A DNA stretch of 64,000 nt from an uncultured Pelagibacteraceae bacterium (lineage in GTDB: Bacteria > Pseudomonadota > Alphaproteobacteria > Pelagibacterales > Pelagibacteraceae): positions 403,902-467,901 of the forward strand of contig CACMIX010000001.1 in assembly GCA_902613855.1 (NCBI GenBank). The letters run 5' to 3'. A model generated the notes under the pieces. That model did not search any database, was not told the DNA's origin, and saw only the letters and a program-made list of their open reading frames with translations. The position numbers were made by a program, and so were the translations under genes. Shown piece after piece: positions 57,078 to 64,000 of this stretch (position 1 is the stretch's first letter; each line of letters starts with the position of its first letter).

Positions 57078-58807
57078 TACATTTTGGGTGGAGTATCAAC
57101 GCCAACAATATCCATTCCAGATTTTATTACGTTAGAAATAACTTTTAAAAATACTAACTTGTCTAACGGAACTTCTTTTTGTTCATTTATAAATCGTTTT
57201 TCTGGTTGTTGTTTTCCGAGATTCCAATATGAGTGAAATTCTGAGGCTAACTCATATAGATAAACAGGAATTCTATGTGGCTCAAGTTTTGTACTTGATA
57301 TATCAATACATTTTGGCCATTCAGATAATTTTTTTAAAATTTTAATTTCATCTTCAGAATATTCAAAATTAAAATTATTAATTTCAATTTTTTTATTTAA
57401 ATCTTTATTAATGTGTCTGAATACAGATGAAATTCGTGCATAACAATATTGAACATAATATAATGGATTATCTTTTGACTTTTCTTTTACTGCATCAAAA
57501 TCAAAATCGAGTTCTGCATCACTGCTTCTGTTCAACATAATAAATCGAGTAGCGTCTTTGCCAACTTCTTCTATAAGATCGTCTACAGTAATATAGTCTC
57601 CTTTTCTTTTAGACATTTTAAAAGGTTTATTGTCTTTTATAAGTTTTACTAACTGACTAATTTTACAAATTAATTTATCTTTCTCTCCTGAAATTGCTTC
57701 GACTGATGATGAAATTCTTTTTATATATCCAGCATGATCTGCGCCAAGTATATTAATCAAATAATCAAATTTTCTATCAACTTTGTTTTTATGATAAGCA
57801 ACATCGCTTGCAAAATATGTCCATGATCCATCTGATTTTTGGAGAGCACGATCTTTATCATCACCAAAATCTGTAGATTTAAACAACAATTGCTCACGTT
57901 CTACCCAATTATTATTGTCCTCACCTTCTGGTGCTTTGATTTTACCTTTATAAACAAACTTATTTTTCTCTAAAAATTGAACAACATTTTCAACTTCTTT
58001 GTCTAAAACAATTTTTTTTTCACTTACAAAATTGTCATGATTTATGCCAAGACTGTTAAGATTTTTTTTAATTAGCATTAATGCTTGTTCAATTGATAAT
58101 TCCGTTAATTCCTCACTAACTTCATCATAATTATCAAAATTTAAATTAGAGTTAGAGGATATATTTTTTGCAAAATCTATTAAATAATCACCAGGGTATA
58201 AATCATCATTGTCAGTTGGAAATGCTTCTTTATGGGTTATTTCACGTATTCGAAAATATACTGATTTTGTAAAATTAATAATTTGATTACCGTAGTCATT
58301 TACATAGTATTCTTTAGTGACTTTATGATTGTTGAAAGTTAATATATTTGAAATTACATCACCAAGTATTGCGCCACGACAATGACCAACATGTAATGGT
58401 CCTGTTGGGTTCGCAGACACAAATTCCACAAGATAATTGTTCTTTTTTTCTTTTTGATTTATTCCAAAAATTTCAGAATTGTCACTTATTTCTTTAGTAA
58501 AATTTGTCCAGAAAGATTTCTTAAACTTTATGTTAATAAAACCAGGCTTAGCAATAGTTATTGTTTCAATTAATTTATCTTTATCTTTTATTGTGGGTGC
58601 AAGTTGTTCTGCTAGTTCAAGAGGTGGTTTATTATTAATTTTAGATAAAACCATTGCAACATTAGTTGAAATGTCACAATTAAATTTTGGTGGAGGTATT
58701 TCAGCATTTATTCCGTTAAAATTATCAGGAACAATTATTTTATTATCTTTTTGAAGTTCACTAATTATCGATTTAATTTTTTCTAGATAAATTTCAAAAA
58801 TGTTCAT
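57077..58807 (-). CDS. argS: Arginyl-tRNA synthetase
   Basis: 576 residues. The N-terminal additional domain is followed by FVSANPTGPLHVGHCRGAILGD (HIGH motif), YYVNDYGNQI, and FKMSKRKGDYITVDDLI, a KMSK-containing form. DATRFIMLNRSSDAELDFDFD and LYYVQYCYARISSVFR precede the anticodon-binding end, which closes with SGMDIVGVDTPPKM. It overlaps dgt by 4 bases. Confidence 0.97.
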   Translation of the reverse strand: MNIFEIYLEKIKSIISELQKDNKIIVPDNFNGINAEIPPPKFNCDISTNVAMVLSKINNKPPLELAEQLAPTIKDKDKLIETITIAKPGFINIKFKKSFWTNFTKEISDNSEIFGINQKEKKNNYLVEFVSANPTGPLHVGHCRGAILGDVISNILTFNNHKVTKEYYVNDYGNQIINFTKSVYFRIREITHKEAFPTDNDDLYPGDYLIDFAKNISSNSNLNFDNYDEVSEELTELSIEQALMLIKKNLNSLGINHDNFVSEKKIVLDKEVENVVQFLEKNKFVYKGKIKAPEGEDNNNWVEREQLLFKSTDFGDDKDRALQKSDGSWTYFASDVAYHKNKVDRKFDYLINILGADHAGYIKRISSSVEAISGEKDKLICKISQLVKLIKDNKPFKMSKRKGDYITVDDLIEEVGKDATRFIMLNRSSDAELDFDFDAVKEKSKDNPLYYVQYCYARISSVFRHINKDLNKKIEINNFNFEYSEDEIKILKKLSEWPKCIDISSTKLEPHRIPVYLYELASEFHSYWNLGKQQPEKRFINEQKEVPLDKLVFLKVISNVIKSGMDIVGVDTPPKM

Positions 58808-59922
58808 TTATTTGCATTATAAAGGTTGATAGCATACCGATCAGTCATACCAGAAATAAAGTCTGAGATAGCTCTATATTTATCTTTAGTCAATTGTTCT
58901 TTTGTAAGAAACTTTCTAGGCGAAGATTGAATTATCTTGAATAATTTTTTTATAATTTTTTTACCTCTTTGGTTTTTTCTTAAAACGGATTTATTATCAT
59001 ACATGTTAGATCTTAAAAATGATTTAATTTCTTTTTCTGAACTTTGAATATTTTTAGAGAAACAAACTATTAATTCTTTTGATTTTGCAATATCTTTAAG
59101 AGATTTTATTTTTAATCTCTTTAAATTTTTTTGTGTATTAGTTATTAGGTCTTTTATCATTAGATCAATTGAGTCTCTTACTATTTGATTAATTGCTATT
59201 TTATAATTTTTTTTATTTATTTTTTTTTTATAATTTACATAAATATTTTTAAGAAAATTTATCTCACATAGCTCTTCTAATTTAAAAAGATTTGCTTTAA
59301 TTCCATCTTGAATATCATGATTATTGTAAGCTATATCGTCTGAAATAGCTGAGATTTGTGCTTCTAATGATGGAAAAGTATTAAATTTAATTTTATTTTT
59401 AAAAACTTTTGATCCAATAAGTTTATTTATTGTTTTCAATTCATTAATTGGTCCATTATGTTTTAAAAGTCCCTCCAAGGTTTCAATTGTAAGATTTAAT
59501 CCTTTAAATTTTAAATATTTATTTTCTAAAAACATAACAATTCTCAATGTTTGTAGATTATGATCAAAACCACCATGATTATCCATACATTCGTGCAATG
59601 CATCTTCACCAGCATGTCCAAACGGTGTATGTCCTAAGTCATGAGCTAGACTTAAAGTTTCCGCCAAATCCTCATTTAGATCTAAATATTTTGAAATCGA
59701 CCTTGCTATTTGGGCAACTTCAATTGAGTGGGTTATCCTGGTTCTAAAATGATCACCTTCAGTGTTTACGAAAACTTGAGTCTTGTGCTTTAGTCTTCTA
59801 AACGACGCACTATGGATAATTCTATCTCTGTCTCTTTGAAAAGGTGATCGATACTTAGAGTTAGCTTCTTTATTAAGTCTACCTTTACTTTTAAATACTC
59901 CCAACAAAGTGTCTTTTTTCAT
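58804..59922 (-). CDS. dgt: Deoxyguanosinetriphosphate triphosphohydrolase-like protein
   Basis: 372 residues of the HD superfamily. SPFQRDRDRIIHSASFRRLKHKTQVF is the typical start, HSIEVAQIARSI, SLAHDLGHTPFGHAGEDAL has the HD metal pair, and ISAISDDIAYNNHDIQDGI the distal Asp. It hydrolyses dNTPs to deoxynucleoside and triphosphate. It is divergent from the Fe-S carrier gene with 50 bases between. Confidence 0.95.
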   Translation of the reverse strand: MKKDTLLGVFKSKGRLNKEANSKYRSPFQRDRDRIIHSASFRRLKHKTQVFVNTEGDHFRTRITHSIEVAQIARSISKYLDLNEDLAETLSLAHDLGHTPFGHAGEDALHECMDNHGGFDHNLQTLRIVMFLENKYLKFKGLNLTIETLEGLLKHNGPINELKTINKLIGSKVFKNKIKFNTFPSLEAQISAISDDIAYNNHDIQDGIKANLFKLEELCEINFLKNIYVNYKKKINKKNYKIAINQIVRDSIDLMIKDLITNTQKNLKRLKIKSLKDIAKSKELIVCFSKNIQSSEKEIKSFLRSNMYDNKSVLRKNQRGKKIIKKLFKIIQSSPRKFLTKEQLTKDKYRAISDFISGMTDRYAINLYNANK

Positions 59923-59972
59923 CCTTTAATTTAAATAATTAAGTATTATATTAGTAATATCAGTGTTCAGTC

Positions 59973-60290
59973 ATGATTAAAGAAATTAAATTTACGGATA
60001 AAGCGTTAAAACAAATAGAAAATTTATTGTCAAAAAAAGACGAAGGTTCTTTTTTTAGAATCGCTATTAAAGGTGGTGGTTGTTCTGGTTTTCAATATGA
60101 ATTTACTTTTGATAAATCAAAACAAGCTGACGATCTTAATTATCAAAATATTTTAATTGATAAAGCTTCAGCTGACTTATTAAAAGGATCTGAAGTTGAT
60201 TATGTATCTGAATTAATTGGTGAGTCTTTTAAAATTTCCAACCCTCAAACAAAATCTTCTTGTGGGTGTGGAGTTTCATTCTCTCTTTAA
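59973..60290 (+). CDS. erpA: A-type iron-sulfur carrier (ErpA/IscA family)
   Basis: 105 residues. IAIKGGGCSGFQYEFTFD holds the first Cys, and SSCGCGVSFSL the CxC pair near the C-terminus, as required to hold an Fe-S cluster. It transfers clusters to target proteins. Alphaproteobacteria often pair it with dgt and xth as here. ErpA is the best name from context, but other A-type carriers cannot be excluded. Its stop shares one base with the xth start. Confidence 0.9.
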   Translation: MIKEIKFTDKALKQIENLLSKKDEGSFFRIAIKGGGCSGFQYEFTFDKSKQADDLNYQNILIDKASADLLKGSEVDYVSELIGESFKISNPQTKSSCGCGVSFSL

Positions 60291-61066
60291 TGCTCATCTC
60301 ATCGTGGAACGTTAATTCTGTTAGAGCAAGAATAGAAAATATCAAAAGCTATCTGTTAAAATATAAACCAGATATTTTAATGATGCAGGAGATAAAAACT
60401 GAGGATATTAATTTCCCTTATGACGACTTTTCTTCAATGGATTATGAAAGTCATGTGTTTGGTCAAAAAAGCTATAATGGTGTAGCAATTATTTCAAAAA
60501 AAAAACTAACTAACATTAGAACAGATTTAATTAAGGATAAATTAAAGCAATCTAGAATTATTTCTGCTGAAGTTGAATATAAGAAAAAAACTATTCAATT
60601 AATAAATATTTATACTCCTAATGGAAATCCAGTGGACACAGAAAAATATGATTATAAAAAAAATTGGATGGATCAATTAATTAAACAATTAAAATCCTTA
60701 TCAAAGAAAAATTCTAACTTAATTCTTGCTGGAGATTTTAATGTTATTCCTGCTGCAGAGGATGTTTATAATGTGAAAAGTTTTGAAGATGATGCTTTGT
60801 ATCGACTTGAAATTAGAAAAAAATTTAGAGAAATGCTAAATCTTGGATTTAGTGATGTTTACCGACATTTTAATGAAGATAAAGAAGGCTATACCTTTTG
60901 GGATTATATGAGGGGTGCATGGCAAAAAAATAACGGAATGAGAATTGATCACTTTTTAGTATCAAGCTCAATAATTGATAATATTAAAAGTATTAATATA
61001 AATAAAGATCCTCGTGGAAGAGAAAAACCTTCGGATCACACTCCAATTGAGATTAACTTAGCTTAA
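60290..61066 (+). CDS. xth: Exodeoxyribonuclease III
   Basis: 258 residues from the ATG at 60290 (TAATG overlap with the Fe-S carrier). An upstream in-frame ATG at 60260 lies inside that gene and adds a non-conserved stretch. SSWNVNSVRARIENI, DILMMQEIKTED (metal-binding Glu), NSNLILAGDFNVIPAAED (catalytic Asp-Asn), and PSDHTPIEI at the end are the EEP nuclease motifs. It repairs abasic sites in base-excision repair. It overlaps the dehydrogenase gene by 9 bases at the 3' side. Confidence 0.96.
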   Translation: MLISSWNVNSVRARIENIKSYLLKYKPDILMMQEIKTEDINFPYDDFSSMDYESHVFGQKSYNGVAIISKKKLTNIRTDLIKDKLKQSRIISAEVEYKKKTIQLINIYTPNGNPVDTEKYDYKKNWMDQLIKQLKSLSKKNSNLILAGDFNVIPAAEDVYNVKSFEDDALYRLEIRKKFREMLNLGFSDVYRHFNEDKEGYTFWDYMRGAWQKNNGMRIDHFLVSSSIIDNIKSININKDPRGREKPSDHTPIEINLA

Positions 61067-62056
61067 AGATTTAATTTTATTAACCAATTCCTCGTTAATA
61101 TTTCTTGGTCCACTGTCTAACCTGTTTTTATGTCGTCTTTCACCTGGAAGTCTTACTTCACCCATTGACTTCATTTTATCAAAAAATTCATCTGCATGTT
61201 TTTGCCAATCTGTTCCTGATGTTTTATCTGGACTAATTGCTAAAATAAATTCACCACCACTTGGAGGACCACCATCATTGTTATCTTTAGCAGCTGTTTC
61301 AAAACTAAAATTATCACCAACTAAAGCACCGGCTAATAATTCTACCATCATAGCAATTGCTGAGCCTTTATAACCACCGAAAGGAAGCAATACTCCACCA
61401 TCGGCTATTTGTCCTGGATCAGTAGTTTCTTTACCGTCTTTCGTAAGTCCAGTTCCTAATGGAACTTTGTGCCCTTCTCTTTTAGCAACTTGTACTTCTC
61501 CCATAGCCATTGAAGCAGTTGCCATATCATAAACTACAGGCGTCTTTCCAGGTCTAGGCCATGCAAATGAAATTGGATTTGTTCCAAAAAGAGGTTTAAT
61601 CGCACCAGCAGGTGCAACAGCAGGCTTATAAGAAGTACATGCAAAAGCAACTAAACCATCTTCAGCTAATTTTTCGGTTTCTGGCCACATAGCAGCCATA
61701 TGATGAGAATTATTTATTGCTAAGACAGCAACACCATTTTCTTTAGCAGCTTTACTTAATTCTGGTAAACTTTTATTTAATACCACTGGAGCTAAACAAT
61801 TATTTCCTGCAACTTTAATTACAGATGGTGATATTTTTTTAATTTCAGGTTTTCCTTTACCATTTATTTTTCCACTTTTTAATCCTGAAACATAAGCTGG
61901 TAATCTAAATAAACCATGAGAAAGCGAACCATCTCTTTCTGCATTTGTAATTAATTCTGATAGTATTGATGCGGTATCTTCATCACATCCATTTGCTAAG
62001 AGAGTTTTTTTTGCTAAATTATTAATTTCGTCTAAGGTTAATGAAACAGTGTTCAT
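61058..62056 (-). CDS. Malate/L-lactate/ureidoglycolate dehydrogenase family oxidoreductase
   Basis: 332 residues of the type-2 malate/lactate dehydrogenase fold, different from the Rossmann fold. The start SLTLDEINNLAKKTLLANGCDEDTAS, HGLFRLPAYVSGL, VLAINNSHHMAAMWP with the catalytic His, GTNPISFAWPRP, and LLPFGGYKGSAIAMMVELLAG fit. Substrates in the family include malate, sulfolactate and delta-1-piperideine-2-carboxylate; none can be chosen here. It begins at the last base of zur. Confidence 0.88.
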   Translation of the reverse strand: MNTVSLTLDEINNLAKKTLLANGCDEDTASILSELITNAERDGSLSHGLFRLPAYVSGLKSGKINGKGKPEIKKISPSVIKVAGNNCLAPVVLNKSLPELSKAAKENGVAVLAINNSHHMAAMWPETEKLAEDGLVAFACTSYKPAVAPAGAIKPLFGTNPISFAWPRPGKTPVVYDMATASMAMGEVQVAKREGHKVPLGTGLTKDGKETTDPGQIADGGVLLPFGGYKGSAIAMMVELLAGALVGDNFSFETAAKDNNDGGPPSGGEFILAISPDKTSGTDWQKHADEFFDKMKSMGEVRLPGERRHKNRLDSGPRNINEELVNKIKSLS

Positions 62057-62454
62057 TATTTTGATTTACATTTCTTACATAAACCAAAAAATTCTAAATT
62101 GTATTTACTGTATTTCATCCCAGCATCATCAGCAAAGTTTGATAAATATTTTGATAGTTTAGTATTACTTATTTCAGAAACTTTTTCACAACTTTCACAT
62201 ATTGAAAATGCTGTAGCCTTAGAAATTTGGCAACTAGAATTCTGACATGCGATGAAAGCATTTCTACTTTCAATTTTGTGGATTTTACCTATTTCAACTA
62301 ATTTATCTAATGCTCTATAAACTTGTAGAGGTGCATTGATACCTTTTTTCTGTACATTAAAAAGAATTGAATATGCTTTTAAGGGCTCAGGAGATTTATC
62401 AATTAAATCAAAAATAATTTTTTGGTTTTTTGAAAGATTGTGTTGTTTTTCCAT
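62056..62454 (-). CDS. zur: Fur-family regulator, probably Zur
   Basis: 132 residues. The N-terminal winged helix has KNQKIIFDLIDKSPEPLKAYSILF and LQVYRALDKLVEIGKIHKIES, and the C-terminal part has CESCEKV and CKKC, the two CxxC structural zinc sites. The adjacent znuBC genes indicate zinc rather than iron control: with zinc bound it should repress the importer. It lies 14 bases after znuB. Confidence 0.87.
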   Translation of the reverse strand: MEKQHNLSKNQKIIFDLIDKSPEPLKAYSILFNVQKKGINAPLQVYRALDKLVEIGKIHKIESRNAFIACQNSSCQISKATAFSICESCEKVSEISNTKLSKYLSNFADDAGMKYSKYNLEFFGLCKKCKSK

Positions 62455-62468
62455 TTTTAAATTTCCTA

Positions 62469-63272
62469 TTAGTTTTTTAATTTAATCGATTGTTTAATTT
62501 TAAACAAAGATAATATGAACAATATCAACGCTGCTGCAATAATTGAGGGTCCAGAAGATGTATTAAATTCTAATGAAGAATATAGACCTAAGATAACCGA
62601 TAATAGGCCACCAATTATAGAGAATAGAACCATTTTCTGAGGACTATCAGAGATATTTCTAGCCATTGCAGCAGGGATAATTAACATTCCTGTAATCAAT
62701 AATAATCCAACCATTTTGATAGAAATAGCAATTACCGCTGCCATTAATATTGTAAAAATAGCTTTTGCTCTGTCAGGGTTTAATCCCTCTGCCTCAGCTA
62801 ATTCATAATTAACAGTTGATGCAAGTAAAGGTTTCCAAATTAATTTAAGTACTATTAAAATTAATGCTCCCCCTGTCCAGATTACAAGTAAGTCATCGGT
62901 GGTTACTGCTAATATATCGCCAAATAATAAACCCATAATATCAAATCTTATAAATGTTAAGAAACCAATAACTACTAATCCAACTGCTAATGATGAATGT
63001 GCTAAAAGACCTAACAATGCATCACCAGGAAGATTAGTTTTTTTCTGAAGCTGAATTAATATTAATGCAATAACTGATGATATTAAAAATACTGAAATAG
63101 CGATGTTTAAATCAAATGTATAAGCCATTGTAACTCCAAGTAGAGCTGAGTGGGCAAGTGTATCTCCAAAATAAGACAATCTTCTCCACACAACAAAACA
63201 TCCAAGTGGACCAGTAACAAATGCTATTCCAATACCTGCAACTAGTGCTCTTATAAAAAAATCATCAAACAT
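62469..63272 (-). CDS. znuB: Zinc ABC transporter permease ZnuB
   Basis: 267 residues, about eight membrane helices of the ABC-3 (metal) family. FIRALVAGIGIAFVTGPLGCFVVWRRLSYFGDTLAHSALLG is the characteristic start, and MVGLLLITGMLIIPAAMARNISDSP the conserved late segment. It carries Zn2+ across the inner membrane with ZnuA and ZnuC. It starts at the base after znuC ends. Mn or Fe permeases share the fold; the Fur-type Zur neighbour favours zinc. Confidence 0.92.
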   Translation of the reverse strand: MFDDFFIRALVAGIGIAFVTGPLGCFVVWRRLSYFGDTLAHSALLGVTMAYTFDLNIAISVFLISSVIALILIQLQKKTNLPGDALLGLLAHSSLAVGLVVIGFLTFIRFDIMGLLFGDILAVTTDDLLVIWTGGALILIVLKLIWKPLLASTVNYELAEAEGLNPDRAKAIFTILMAAVIAISIKMVGLLLITGMLIIPAAMARNISDSPQKMVLFSIIGGLLSVILGLYSSLEFNTSSGPSIIAAALILFILSLFKIKQSIKLKN

Positions 63273-64000
63273 TTAATTTTTCTTTATTTCCCCTTCATCA
63301 GAATGAACATGATCATGCTTATGTTCGTATGTTGTTAAAATTTGAGAAGCTTTTTCACCAAACAAAGCTTTGTATTCATTATTTTTTGCTACATCTATTG
63401 GTGAACCAGAACAACAAACGTGCCCGTTTAAACAAACTACGTGATCAGTTGCTGTCATCACCATATGTAAATCATGAGAAATTAATAATATACCACAATT
63501 TAAAGTATCAGATATTTTTTTAATTAATTCATACAAAGCAATCTCACCTGTATAATCAACTCCCTGTACTGGTTCATCTAACACTAATAATTCTGGTTTT
63601 TTAGAAATTGCTCTTGCAATTAAAACTCTTTGAAATTCTCCACCAGATAAACTACCTAAATTTTTATTTTTAAGATGAATTACGCCTGTTAATGATAACG
63701 CCTCATCAATAGCACTATCTTCTATAGTTTCTGTTAAAAGCATAAAATCATAAACTCTAATAGGTAAAGTCCAATCAATTGAAATTTTTTGGGGAACATA
63801 ACCAACTTTGGTTGTATATTTTTCAACAGTCCCCTCGATATTTTTGTAAATTCCTAAAGCAATTTTAGCAGTAGTACTTTTACCAGAACCATTAGGACCA
63901 ATGAGAGTTACAATTTTACCTTTTTCAACCGTAAGAGAAACACCCTCGACTAACCATTTTTCGCTTTGGCGAAAACCAGCATTATTTAATTTAACTAAAA
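63273..64000 (-). CDS. znuC: Zinc ABC transporter ATP-binding protein ZnuC, 5' end outside the window
   Basis: The frame is open to the right edge of the window (last whole codon at 63998-63996), so the start is not visible; an internal ATG at 63743 is not the start, since Walker A lies upstream of it. The visible 241 residues have TLIGPNGSGKSTTAKIA (Walker A), KVGYVPQK, LSGGEFQRVLIARAI (signature), LLVLDEPVQGVDYTG (Walker B) and ISHDLHMVM (H-loop). The His-rich tail YEHKHDHVHSDEGE may bind zinc. It powers ZnuB. Confidence 0.95.
   Translation of the reverse strand, partial: LVKLNNAGFRQSEKWLVEGVSLTVEKGKIVTLIGPNGSGKSTTAKIALGIYKNIEGTVEKYTTKVGYVPQKISIDWTLPIRVYDFMLLTETIEDSAIDEALSLTGVIHLKNKNLGSLSGGEFQRVLIARAISKKPELLVLDEPVQGVDYTGEIALYELIKKISDTLNCGILLISHDLHMVMTATDHVVCLNGHVCCSGSPIDVAKNNEYKALFGEKASQILTTYEHKHDHVHSDEGEIKKN

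Noticed and set aside
60260..60289. Longer xth start at 60260
   Set aside because: It lies within the Fe-S carrier gene and adds residues not seen in exonuclease III; the TAATG overlap at 60290 is the likely start.
63741..63743. ATG as the znuC start
   Set aside because: The same frame continues to the window edge and contains the Walker A motif upstream of this ATG, so the gene is cut by the window and does not begin here.

Overview
The window is a very AT-rich, densely packed bacterial chromosome segment. It most likely comes from the SAR11 clade (Pelagibacterales, marine Alphaproteobacteria). The evidence is the strong A/T bias with Lys/Asn/Ile-rich proteins, spacers that are almost all under 100 bases, many genes that overlap or abut, alphaproteobacterial gene orders (dgt-argS-nagZ-scpAB-tatABC-serS; metG-holB-tmk-dacC-rlpA-mltB), and a tandem SAM-II/SAM-V riboswitch in front of metY, an arrangement known from marine SAR11-type bacteria. 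The assignment rests on gene content and order seen by eye; no database search was run.

Layout. 1-4.3 kb: end of nusB, thiL, a K+-insensitive H+-pyrophosphatase, then bamE divergent from a cytochrome bc1 (CBP3-type) assembly chaperone. 4.3-6.7 kb: rpmF-plsX-ihfA-merR-type regulator-rpmG, facing a chorismate mutase gene. 6.7-9.3 kb: heme A synthase, and metY with its two-aptamer leader. 9.3-14.5 kb: rplM-rpsI, argC, a small lipoprotein, hom, and two permeases. 14.5-15.05 kb is the only gene-less stretch over 300 bases; it has several hairpins and may encode a structured RNA. 15.0-23.06 kb is the accessory part: a short MGMT-type protein, a tyrosine recombinase, then an opposite-strand run of cell-surface sugar genes (methyltransferase, 2OG-Fe(II) oxygenase, nucleotide-sugar dehydrogenase, two glycosyltransferases, a GIY-YIG protein) ending against tRNA-Glu. 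It resembles a hypervariable genomic island.

23.1-25.4 kb: a tRNA-Pro-headed run of an NDUFS4-like subunit, an SbmA/BacA-like transporter and glpX. 25.5-27.8 kb: zinc-ribbon protein, nhaA, glutathione peroxidase. 27.7-36.1 kb is a long minus-strand run: MBL hydrolase, tatD, metG, holB, tmk, D,D-carboxypeptidase, RlpA/SPOR lipoprotein, MltB-type lytic enzyme, RarD-type permease. 36.2-45.5 kb: tRNA-Ser, sdhE, recG, a DUF502 protein, an M48 protease, tRNA-Lys, tgt, cyclophilin, coaD, gyrA, ssb. 45.6-49.1 kb: uvrA and a PuuD-like membrane protein. 49.1-59.9 kb: secF-secD-yajC-serS-tatC-tatB-tatA-scpB-scpA-nagZ-small membrane protein-argS-dgt. 60.0-64.0 kb: an A-type Fe-S carrier, xth, a malate/lactate-dehydrogenase-family gene, and the zur-znuB-znuC zinc-uptake cluster, with znuC running off the end.

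Most of the window is ordinary housekeeping sequence. The best candidates for a closer look are the tandem riboswitch, the structured spacer at 14.5-15.0 kb, the recombinase/glycosyltransferase island, two protein genes that begin 3 and 5 bases after a tRNA 3' end, and a cyclophilin gene with an apparent second, cytosolic start site.
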